Shown: one piece after another, positions 1-6,513 of the stretch
How positions within the stretch are numbered: position 1 is the stretch's first letter
Layout: every line of letters begins with the position of its first letter
Assembly: GCA_963652075.1 (NCBI GenBank)
Contig: CAVJRQ010000086.1
Location: forward strand, 1 to 8,440
Origin: Phocaeicola_A sp963652075
GTDB lineage: Bacteria > Bacteroidota > Bacteroidia > Bacteroidales > Bacteroidaceae
Direction: 5' to 3'
Length of the DNA: 8,440 nt
Program-made: the position numbers and the translations under genes
The notes under the pieces: model-generated
What the model saw: the letters and a program-made list of their open reading frames with translations, nothing else
The model's database searches: none
Told to the model about the DNA's origin: nothing

Positions 1-37
1 AGTACTTACGTTGGCTCATGTAAGTACTTACGTTGGC
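1..37. repeat. Direct repeat of AGTACTTACGTTGGC with embedded palindrome
   Basis: AGTACTTACGTTGGC occurs at 1-15 and 23-37, a 22-bp period that may continue to the left of the window. GTAAGTACTTAC at 20-31 is a perfect 12-bp palindrome across the second copy. The unit could be part of an intergenic repeat array or a binding site; its extent cannot be judged here. Confidence 0.65.
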
Positions 38-338
38 AGGTGCAACCGCTTGCGTTATCCGGGCGAACCGTTCCTTAAAAAACGAGGTCAGTCCGAAAAT
101 CGGGTAGCGATTATTCTGTTTACCGACCGTTAACCAACCGTTAACCAAAGTCCGTCCGTTCGGAGAGGGTGTCCTCATGTCGTACGACCATGCACCCTAA
201 CGTCGTACGGCGACTCTTCCCGATTTCCCATACACTTTTTCCCTTCGTTAACTGAAACGGTAGGCACCCTAAATTGAGCCTTACTGAAACTTCCACCGGG
301 TTTCCGGACCGCCTCCTTGTTGGCTTGCAGGCCTTGTC
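38..338. other. Non-coding stretch downstream of the tamB-like gene
   Basis: I see no gene here. It contains an exact 11-bp tandem (ACCGTTAACCA at 126-136 and 137-147) and an 8-bp inverted repeat (CGTACGAC at 181-188, GTCGTACG at 202-209, 13-nt loop). It also has two copies of GCACCCTAA (near 192 and 264). The inverted repeat has no T-run on the minus strand, so no terminator for the tamB-like gene can be called with confidence. Confidence 0.5.
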
Positions 339-3300
339 CTACTTGTTGCGCTTGCGGTAGGCCTTGGCCTGGGTAGCCCCCGGGATGCTGTCGGTGCGCT
401 CTTTGGAGGAAGCGGGGCTGACACCGCTCTTCCTCTTCGTGCGGAAGAGGTCCATCCACTTGTCGAAGTCTTTCTTGAAGATGATGCCGAAACCTTGGGT
501 GGTGAGGGTCGTCTTGGTGAAGTAGCGGTCGTTGGTTTGGTTGTATCCCTTCAGACTGATTTCGCCCGAGGGGGTGAGCAGCCACTGTATGTCGAAGTCG
601 CCGATGAAGTTGCTGTTCGCCAATGGATTGTCGCGGTAGCCGAAGTTGCCGTTTATCAGCAGGCGGTTGTTGAGCAACCGTCCGGAAAGCATGCCTTCCA
701 CCTCCATGTCCGTCCATCCCTTGGTACCCGTACTGAAGTTGGTGCCGAAGTTCCAGTTGCTGCTGTTGATGACGTGCGACAGCATGTTGTTCAATTGTCC
801 CGACAGGGTGGTGGAGAGCAGTGAACTCATGGCGGAGGACTGCCCGGAATTGTCGTCCGTGGCGTTGGCGGCGTAGTCGTAGGTGTAGAATCTGCCAATG
901 CCGAGCAGGTAGATAATCTGCATCTCCATCTGTTCGTCCGTACTGATGTAGCTGCGCACCATCTCCCGCTCCTCCTCGTTGATGGTCGGAAGTTCCAGGT
1001 CGAAAGTGATGTCCGGGTTGAAGATATGCCCCGTGAGGTTCATCAGGCAGTTCACGCGCACGGAATTCTGGGTAAAGTTCGCCCCGGGAATCAAGTCCGT
1101 GAGCGAGGCGGAGTTGACCGTGTAGGCGGCCTGTATGTTCATGTTCCCCTCGTAGGGGTCGCCGCTGAAGGTGACCGTGCCTCCGGGCTTGAGCTGGAAC
1201 TCTTTGCGGATGACCTCCTGCAGGCTCAGCTTGTAGCTCCCGTAGTCCAGCGTGTAGGTGCCATACATTTTGAAGTCCCCCTTATTGTAATAGTTGGCGC
1301 GCAAGGCACCGTTGCCTCGGGTGGAGACGATGTCGCCGGAGAGCGGGTCCATCATCACCCGGATGTTGGCTTGTGGCGTGACGTCTACCTGCAGGTTGAA
1401 CCGAACGTCCATGGGAGCGTCCTCTTCCTCCTCCTCTTGGGTGCTGGGGCGGTAGCTGTACTTCCGTGCGCCCGTCTCGCGCTTGGGCGTGCGGTCTACA
1501 AAGGTGATGAACTCATTGTCCGTGACCTCTCCGGGAGAGTCGGCGTTATAGGTAAAGACGGTTCCGTCGTCCGTCCGTATGTCCATGTCGATGTCCAACC
1601 GTTCTTTGTTTCCGCTCAGGGTCGTTAGTCCCGTGCCGTAGACCGTGCCGTAGAAGGTGGCGTCGTTGCTCTTCTTCCCGTCATAGATGCGCGTGCGGTC
1701 CGTCTCTATGCGGAATTCGTAGGACATCTCCCCGCCCAGATGGTCGTGGTTGAGGTGTCCGTTGAGCGTGCCGCTGTGGTTCTCGCTGTCGTAGAAGCGG
1801 ATGCCGTCGAACAACATCCGGTTGTAGCGCAACTTGATGCTGTCGTCTCTCAGATAATAGGTGTTGCCCAAGATGCCCACCTTCAGTGAGGCGTCGGCCA
1901 TCGCGTCTCCTATCAGGTTGAGGTCGCTGAAGGGGCCGTAGAGGCGAACCGTTCCGGTGGTACGTCCGCTCACCTGGTCAAAGATATTGCGCACATAGCG
2001 GTTCAGGAAATCCAGGTTGGTCTTGTCCGCCACGATGCGCAGGTCGAGCGAGTCGTTGAGGGGGGTGACGAAACCCTGGACCGTGGTGTGCGACAGCTCC
2101 CCTTCGTGTATGTCGGCATCCAACAGGATGCCCCTCTCCTTGTCCCACCGGCCGGAGATGTGCATGTCGCCCATCAGCCCGTCGTTGAACTTGAACTGCT
2201 CCACGAACAGGTGCGTCCGCAGGTCCGGCTCATCAAACAGGTTGCTGACATATGCCTTTCCGCTCGCCAACCCTTTGAAGTCGACCGGGTGGAACTGCAG
2301 GATGTCAAACACATACTCCAGTTTGATTCTGTTCAGGTCCACCGTCAGCGAATCTTCCTTGTTGCCCGTGATGCGTCCGTTTACCTTCAGATGCTGGTCG
2401 TTGTGCTCGAAGAGGAAGTCGTGCACCTCCACCTTCCCCTTTTCGGCCTGTATGGACGAAGCGTGCAGATTCCAGACGGTATCGTTCAGAATCACCGTTC
2501 CGGGGTCTATCCTTACGTTGGCTACCAGTTCGTGGCTCTTCTCATCCTTCAGCATGAAGCGTGTGGTGGCGGAAACCTCTCCGCTATAGGTCACGCCCGT
2601 ATTGTTGCCCCACAGAAAGGAGGTCTTCAGCCGGTCGTCCTTGGCTTGCGCGTTCACGGCTAAGTTGACGGTGGATTCCTCCTTCATGTGCTTGGAGGCA
2701 CGCAGGTGGCACACCGCCTCTTCCGACGGGTTCTCGCACAGCAGCATGCCGGACTCGTAGCGTGAATCGCCGTAGCTGAAATCGGGGAAATTCCCTTCTA
2801 TGCGGAACTTTCCGGCGGACTCGTCGATGTATCCGTTGAGCGTGGAGGCGGTATACAGGTTGATCGGCACCAGGAACAATTTGGAGAGCATGTCGCTGTT
2901 CAAAAAGAGGAAGCTAAACTGAAAGCGGTTGCTTTGTCCCCGTTTCTTCTTTCCTCTGTCGTTATAAGTGGTGAGCGAGGGCAGGTAGCTGTGCAGGATG
3001 TTGTTGACGCTGACGGGTAGGGTAGCGAAGTTGATGTCCCCCTCGATGTCGCCCGCCATGAAGTCCGACTGGACGCGTATCCGTTTCATCTCTTTGTCCC
3101 TCGTGGCGTTGATGTGCAGACTGTCCATGTAGTAATAGTCCGTGGGGGCTATCATGAGCAGTTTGTTCAGGTCGATGCTTCCCTCCAGATTGTCCAGCGT
3201 GTTGCCCGTGAACTTCATCGTCAGGTTCATCGAGAGGCTGGTCCCCTCGTGTTTGTCCGTCAGGTGGAGGTCGTTGGGGCGGAACTCCTCCAGCCGGGCC

Positions 3301-4886
3301 GTCAGGTTGTACGAAGGAATCTTCTGTGCCGTATTGAAACTGCCGTTGACGGTCAGTTTCCCGTTGGGGTCGTCCAGCGTCAGGAGTCCGTCGTAACCGC
3401 CCTTCTGGGTCACTCCGTCCAGACGGATGTTGTGGTAAGTGTAGTTCTTGTAGGTGAACGCCGAGACAACGCCCTTGAGGAAACAGTCGGGATATTTGTC
3501 ATCGGTCAATTTGCCCTTTACGTCCAGGTTCAGCGAGATGTCGCCCAAATCCTCCTCGCCCAGCAGAGTTCCTAACTGAAAGTCCTGTGCGTTGAGCATG
3601 CCCGAATAGGAGGTCTGCTTCGCTTTCCCGTCGATGAGCAGACGGCTCTCCAGACTCCCTGCCGCCGTATGGACGACGGCATGGGTGGAAAGATTGTTCA
3701 GCGGCCCGTTGGTATGCAGTTGGATGGACGAGTTGCCTATTCTGGAAATGACGGGAGGCACGTCGCCCTCGTCACCGGTGAGGTTGCGGTAGAGGAACAA
3801 CGCCCCCGTGGAGGTGAAGCGGATGTCGGTCTGCAGGTTGTTCACGGTCAGCAACGAGTCCACGAAGAGGTTCTCCACCTCCCCGTTGGCTCTCAGCGAC
3901 ACGTCCTTGTTGTCCGAGTGAATCTCCAATCCTTCCAGAACCAAGTGGTTGAGCGAACCGGAGAGACGACCGTGCAGACGGAGCTTGTCGCGGAACGGCG
4001 AGAGGGCGGGCACGAACATGGAAATGTCGCGCAGCGTGACGAACGAAGGCGAGATGCCGCCCTTGAACCGCAATGTCCGCTTCCGGTCCGCCACGTCCCA
4101 TTGATAGGTGGCCAAGAGCGTGTCCAACTGGATGAAGGTCTCCGGCAGTTTCGCTTCGAAGCGTGACAGCGTGGCTCCCTGCTTGTTGGCGACCGCTTTC
4201 AGCGAAAGGTTGCTCAGTTGAAAACCGCTCTGCTCCCTGAAACTCAGTTGGCGCACCGTGGCGTTGAGCGAGTCGGTGGTCAACGCCTTCAGTGAAATGT
4301 TGGCCCGCAACCCGTCCACATGGATGTGCGACGGGTTGAATTCGTTGGGCGTGTCGGGCTCGGAGATCACATGGTAGCCAATCTCTCCTTTGCGTATCAA
4401 CACGGAATTGATGCGCAGATGGAGCGGTGCCTGCGAGGTGGTGTCGCTTGAGGCGAAGGCATCGACCAGAAACCGGAAGTTGGGTGCGCTCTCCGGGGTC
4501 TCCTTCAGCAGCTGTGCTTTCAGTCCGAAGAGCTGGATGCTGTGGACGGTAATCTTTCCCTCCAGAACGGGGAGGATGGCGAAGCGGGCGGACAGCTTGT
4601 CCACCTTCAGCAGCGGACGACCTTGCCGGTCGTTCATCCACACGTCGTCCAGGATGATGCGGTTGAGCAATCCGATGTCCACGTTTCCCACCGAGAGGTC
4701 GGTATGCAGAAGTCCCTTCAGCTCGTCGGTGACCTGCACGGCAATCCGTTGCTGAATAGCGGGGATATTCAACAGGGCGACCGACAGGAAATACAGTCCG
4801 AAGACCGTAATCAGGGTTATTTGGGAGAATCTGCGAATGAACCTAATAGCCGTGCTTACTTGATTTATGCCACAAAGATAATGCAA
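339..4886 (-). CDS. tamB: TamB-like translocation and assembly module protein (DUF490)
   Basis: A 1515-residue protein of the TamB / DUF490 family of AsmA-like bridge proteins. Family members are anchored in the inner membrane and span the periplasm as a long hydrophobic beta-groove; they are implicated in phospholipid transport and outer-membrane assembly, usually with an Omp85 partner. Basic residues (R15, R18, R19) precede a hydrophobic anchor at about 22-41. An AsmA-like N-terminal region follows (LSVGNVDIGLLNRIILDDVWM, near 65-85), then repetitive beta-strand sequence with many N/D/G turns, then the TamB domain over roughly 1150-1480. The latter includes FKMYGTYTLDYGSYKLSLQ, FSGDPYEG, DLELPT and YLLGIGRFY. 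The C-terminus ends in a basic patch. The length is usual for Bacteroidetes TamB proteins. The start is uncertain: the only upstream ATG (4886) lies before a good promoter -7 match at 4873-4880, and no ATG, GTG or TTG codon occurs in frame before the membrane anchor. An ATT at 4847 would give a typical RFIRRF start. Gene name is by family only. Confidence 0.93.
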   Translation of the reverse strand: MHYLCGINQVSTAIRFIRRFSQITLITVFGLYFLSVALLNIPAIQQRIAVQVTDELKGLLHTDLSVGNVDIGLLNRIILDDVWMNDRQGRPLLKVDKLSARFAILPVLEGKITVHSIQLFGLKAQLLKETPESAPNFRFLVDAFASSDTTSQAPLHLRINSVLIRKGEIGYHVISEPDTPNEFNPSHIHVDGLRANISLKALTTDSLNATVRQLSFREQSGFQLSNLSLKAVANKQGATLSRFEAKLPETFIQLDTLLATYQWDVADRKRTLRFKGGISPSFVTLRDISMFVPALSPFRDKLRLHGRLSGSLNHLVLEGLEIHSDNKDVSLRANGEVENLFVDSLLTVNNLQTDIRFTSTGALFLYRNLTGDEGDVPPVISRIGNSSIQLHTNGPLNNLSTHAVVHTAAGSLESRLLIDGKAKQTSYSGMLNAQDFQLGTLLGEEDLGDISLNLDVKGKLTDDKYPDCFLKGVVSAFTYKNYTYHNIRLDGVTQKGGYDGLLTLDDPNGKLTVNGSFNTAQKIPSYNLTARLEEFRPNDLHLTDKHEGTSLSMNLTMKFTGNTLDNLEGSIDLNKLLMIAPTDYYYMDSLHINATRDKEMKRIRVQSDFMAGDIEGDINFATLPVSVNNILHSYLPSLTTYNDRGKKKRGQSNRFQFSFLFLNSDMLSKLFLVPINLYTASTLNGYIDESAGKFRIEGNFPDFSYGDSRYESGMLLCENPSEEAVCHLRASKHMKEESTVNLAVNAQAKDDRLKTSFLWGNNTGVTYSGEVSATTRFMLKDEKSHELVANVRIDPGTVILNDTVWNLHASSIQAEKGKVEVHDFLFEHNDQHLKVNGRITGNKEDSLTVDLNRIKLEYVFDILQFHPVDFKGLASGKAYVSNLFDEPDLRTHLFVEQFKFNDGLMGDMHISGRWDKERGILLDADIHEGELSHTTVQGFVTPLNDSLDLRIVADKTNLDFLNRYVRNIFDQVSGRTTGTVRLYGPFSDLNLIGDAMADASLKVGILGNTYYLRDDSIKLRYNRMLFDGIRFYDSENHSGTLNGHLNHDHLGGEMSYEFRIETDRTRIYDGKKSNDATFYGTVYGTGLTTLSGNKERLDIDMDIRTDDGTVFTYNADSPGEVTDNEFITFVDRTPKRETGARKYSYRPSTQEEEEEDAPMDVRFNLQVDVTPQANIRVMMDPLSGDIVSTRGNGALRANYYNKGDFKMYGTYTLDYGSYKLSLQEVIRKEFQLKPGGTVTFSGDPYEGNMNIQAAYTVNSASLTDLIPGANFTQNSVRVNCLMNLTGHIFNPDITFDLELPTINEEEREMVRSYISTDEQMEMQIIYLLGIGRFYTYDYAANATDDNSGQSSAMSSLLSTTLSGQLNNMLSHVINSSNWNFGTNFSTGTKGWTDMEVEGMLSGRLLNNRLLINGNFGYRDNPLANSNFIGDFDIQWLLTPSGEISLKGYNQTNDRYFTKTTLTTQGFGIIFKKDFDKWMDLFRTKRKSGVSPASSKERTDSIPGATQAKAYRKRNK
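4873..4880 (-). promoter_or_regulatory. Bacteroides-type -7 promoter element TATCTTTG before tamB-like gene
   Basis: TATCTTTG on the minus strand is an exact match to the TAnnTTTG consensus of the main Bacteroidetes sigma factor. A TTTC at 4903-4906, 22 nt upstream, is an imperfect match to the -33 TTTG element. Transcription would begin near 4865-4868. This would separate the tamB-like gene from the polysaccharide operon, consistent with the non-coding gap at 4887-5135. The element lies inside codons 3-5 of the longest reading frame, so either the match is fortuitous or translation starts downstream. Confidence 0.5.
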
Positions 4887-5084
4887 AAATCCGAGAACGG
4901 GAGAAATGCATTATTTGTATATACATTATTTAATCTATAATGGCTACCGTTAAACTGGGATTCCGCCCACGTCGACGGTGTGGGGCAAGGTCGGATTGCT
5001 CGTTTTTCTACTCATAATGCTTACGGGAAGCAAGGCAACTGGCGGTAAGGACAACCGCGGTGTCATTGCTCAGGCGGCAGCCTT

Positions 5085-5111
5085 ATCCGTTTAATCCCGT
5101 TTATCCGTGTT
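5085..5111. repeat. Three imperfect 9-bp tandem units
   Basis: ATCCGTTTA, ATCCCGTTT and ATCCGTGTT follow each other without gaps in the space after the last acyltransferase. The rest of the gap at 4887-5135 holds a weak CCCAC/GTGGG inverted repeat (4966-4984) and the tamB-like promoter region, and no convincing gene. Confidence 0.5.
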
Positions 5112-5113
5112 CG

Positions 5114-5135
5114 AAAAAAACGTGGTCTACGTGTT
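5114..5135 (-). terminator. Weak terminator candidate after the polysaccharide gene cluster
   Basis: On the minus strand, just after the TAG of the last acyltransferase, ACGT-AGACC-ACGT can form a short stem and is followed by a run of seven T (5114-5120). The stem is only four strong pairs, so the call rests mainly on the T-run and on position at the end of the cluster. Confidence 0.3.
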
Positions 5136-5798
5136 CTAAGGTTCCAGCTGCTTTATCACCCTGCAAGGGTTTCCAGCCGCGATGCACCCCGGCGGTATAC
5201 TCTTCACCACCACGCTGCCGGCCCCTATCACGGACCCGCGCCCGATGGTCACTCCCTTCAGTATGACGCTGCGCGCACCGATGAGCACGTGGTCCTCTAT
5301 GACGATGGGGGCGCACTTGGCTGTGTGGTTGTCCATCGACTGCTTGGGGGAGAACATCTCGCCGGAGTCACGCACGCGCCAGTCGAGGTTGTGGGCGTCC
5401 GAGTCCATGAGGATGCAGTCGCCCCCGATGCTGACGTAGTTGCCGATGGTGATGCGCTCCTTTGCCCAGAGGCACGGCGACGACATCCCGACGTGATGCC
5501 CTATCTCTATTACCGTCTCCGCCCTCTCCGCCACGATGCACCCGCGCTGGTGGCGGCATAGTGGGTTGATATTGTCATCGGAGGTAAGGACGAAGTCATC
5601 CCCTATCGTCACGTGCGACTGGGGGTGAATGTCGATATATACATGGTTGAACATCCTCGCCCCCTTGCCCAGATTCCCTTTCCCGACGCACAGCGCCAAG
5701 CACAGCCTGTTGTAGCGGACGTAGAACGCACGGCGGAGGAAGCGAGGGAGGTGGAGCGTTTTGCGGATGAGGGTACGTAATGTAGTAGTCTGTCTCAT
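5136..5798 (-). CDS. Hexapeptide-repeat O-acyltransferase, last gene of the cluster
   Basis: A 220-residue left-handed beta-helix acyltransferase with the same predicted role as its upstream paralog. Hexapeptide repeats extend over about residues 55-200 (VTIGDDFVL, ITIGNYVSIGGD, IVIEDHVLIGARS, VTIGRGSVIGAGSVV). MDSDAHNLDW at 131-140 gives the probable catalytic His136; IAAGNPCRVI at 206-215 is the conserved terminal motif. INPLCR at 77-82 matches VNPLCA in the paralog, and the block ending in MDSDAH-LDWR is nearly colinear. The N-terminus is basic (residues 8-32), which may favour membrane association. The start is supported by AAGGGGGG six bases upstream, in a 70-nt gap after the previous stop. 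Unlike the three genes before it, it has no poly-G run or Cys-Ala tail, consistent with having no coupled gene downstream. The acyl group could be something other than acetyl; I cannot tell from sequence. Confidence 0.88.
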   Translation of the reverse strand: MRQTTTLRTLIRKTLHLPRFLRRAFYVRYNRLCLALCVGKGNLGKGARMFNHVYIDIHPQSHVTIGDDFVLTSDDNINPLCRHQRGCIVAERAETVIEIGHHVGMSSPCLWAKERITIGNYVSIGGDCILMDSDAHNLDWRVRDSGEMFSPKQSMDNHTAKCAPIVIEDHVLIGARSVILKGVTIGRGSVIGAGSVVVKSIPPGCIAAGNPCRVIKQLEP

Positions 5799-5804
5799 AG
5801 CCGT

Positions 5805-5812
5805 CCCCCCTT
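5805..5812 (-). promoter_or_regulatory. G-rich ribosome binding site AAGGGGGG
   Basis: AAGGGGGG lies six bases before the ATG at 5798, the same spacing as AAGGAGG at 7456-7462. It contains a G6 run (5805-5810). Its AA is part of a TAA (5811-5813) that ends the alternate-frame tail of the preceding acyltransferase, so the layout mirrors the junction at 7449-7463. Length change in the G6 run could alter spacing to the start codon. Confidence 0.55.
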
Positions 5813-5871
5813 AAGCGCATTTAGCGAGAGAACGACTACGTAACAAGCTGACTATGAGAGGTCTCTCATTA
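5811..5871 (-). other. Alternate-frame C-terminal tail of the acyltransferase (not read in this allele)
   Basis: If the adjacent G9 run were G8 or G11, translation would continue past 5871 and add NERPLIVSLLRSRSLAKCA before a TAA at 5811-5813. This has nearly the same length, and the same Cys-Ala end, as the tails that are in frame in the two upstream genes. Its stop overlaps the ribosome binding site of the next gene exactly as at 7461-7463. I infer a real tail that is switched off here, rather than chance open sequence. Confidence 0.6.
5854..5869. repeat. 7-bp inverted repeat just after the G9 run
   Basis: ATGAGAG (5854-5860) and CTCTCAT (5863-5869) are exact reverse complements around two bases; realistically a stem of about six with a four-base loop. 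In the mRNA it begins two bases after the G9 run. It may affect polymerase or ribosome behaviour at the run, or may be incidental. Confidence 0.6.
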
Positions 5872-6510
5872 CCCCCCCCCTACAGCGGCTTGGTCCGTAA
5901 AGAACCTGATTACCTTGGCTGGTCTGCCTGCGGCGATGCAGTCGGCAGGGATGTCCTTCGTCACCAGACTGCCGGCCCCTATCACCGTGCGGCTACCGAT
6001 GTGCACGCCCTTCAGCACGGTGCTGTCCATGCCGATGAGCACATCGTCGCCCACCACAATCTCCTTGTCCGTGTGGTTCTGACTGTCCAAACGGCTGTCA
6101 CGACGTATGCGCCAGTCCAGCGAATGGGCATCGGAATCCATGAAGACCACGTTGCCGCCCACCAGCACATGGCTGCCGATGGTCAGCGACTTACGGATGT
6201 TGAACACCGTGGACGAGAAGCCGCAGTGGTCACCGATGGTTATCTGTGCTCCCTTGCGGCAGCATATCACCGTCTTGCGTCCAGCGCAAAGCGGATTCAC
6301 TCCGCCGTTGGTAATGACGCATCCCTCGCCGAGCGAGACGGACGTATCAGGCTCCAGCGCCAGTTGTGGCGACCCCACAACTAGCAGCCCCTTGCCGTAT
6401 TTTATTCCCCTAATGGAGAACCAAGCGCGGTTAACCCGCACCATCGCCTTTCTCCACAACCAAAACGGCACACGGGGGAGTTTTCTGAGAATGTATCTAA
6501 ATGTCACCAT
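5869..6510 (-). CDS. Hexapeptide-repeat O-acyltransferase, short-frame allele
   Basis: A 213-residue left-handed beta-helix acyltransferase, probably transferring acetyl from acetyl-CoA to a sugar hydroxyl in the operon's polysaccharide. Hexapeptide repeats run from about residue 50 to 190 (ITIGDHCGFSS, LTIGSHVLVGG, IVVGDDVLIGMDS, VIGAGSLVTKDIP). MDSDAHSLDW at 124-133 supplies the probable catalytic His129, and IAAGRPAKVI at 192-201 is the usual C-terminal signature. The basic, aromatic N-terminus (about 1-35) is shared with the next gene's product, a clear paralog. The start is the ATG three bases after the previous stop; no Shine-Dalgarno is evident, so translation probably depends on coupling. 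The last three codons are a G9 run (5872-5880) followed by TAA. With G8 or G11 the protein would instead gain a 19-residue tail ending in AKCA that stops 12 nt before the next ATG. This copy is therefore probably the short phase of a switchable end. Confidence 0.88.
   Translation of the reverse strand: MVTFRYILRKLPRVPFWLWRKAMVRVNRAWFSIRGIKYGKGLLVVGSPQLALEPDTSVSLGEGCVITNGGVNPLCAGRKTVICCRKGAQITIGDHCGFSSTVFNIRKSLTIGSHVLVGGNVVFMDSDAHSLDWRIRRDSRLDSQNHTDKEIVVGDDVLIGMDSTVLKGVHIGSRTVIGAGSLVTKDIPADCIAAGRPAKVIRFFTDQAAVGGG
5872..5880 (-). repeat. G9 homopolymer at the 3' end of the first acyltransferase gene
   Basis: Nine G on the coding strand, starting on a codon boundary after GCT GTA and followed by TAA, which is the stop in this copy. 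Eight or eleven bases would read on into a 19-residue tail ending at 5811. Seven or ten would give VMRDLS and a stop. Confidence 0.92.
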
Positions 6511-6513
6511 CGT

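Noticed and set aside
1..147. CRISPR array at the left edge
   Set aside because: The repeat unit of 15 bp with 7-bp spacing is far too short, and only two copies are visible.
181..209. Inverted repeat as a terminator for the tamB-like gene
   Set aside because: The 8-bp stem has a 13-nt loop and no T-run on the minus strand, and it lies about 130 bases past the stop.
3772..4641. A 289-codon minus-strand frame overlapping the tamB-like gene
   Set aside because: Arg/Ala/Pro/His-rich sequence without family motifs in a GC-rich gene; a frame shadow of the TamB-like coding sequence, as are the long plus-strand frames over 495-4940.
4950..5015. A 21-codon minus-strand frame (MSRKTSNPT...GGIPV) in the gap before the tamB-like gene
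   Set aside because: It has no clear ribosome binding site, no recognisable family and a length expected by chance; conservation in relatives would be needed.
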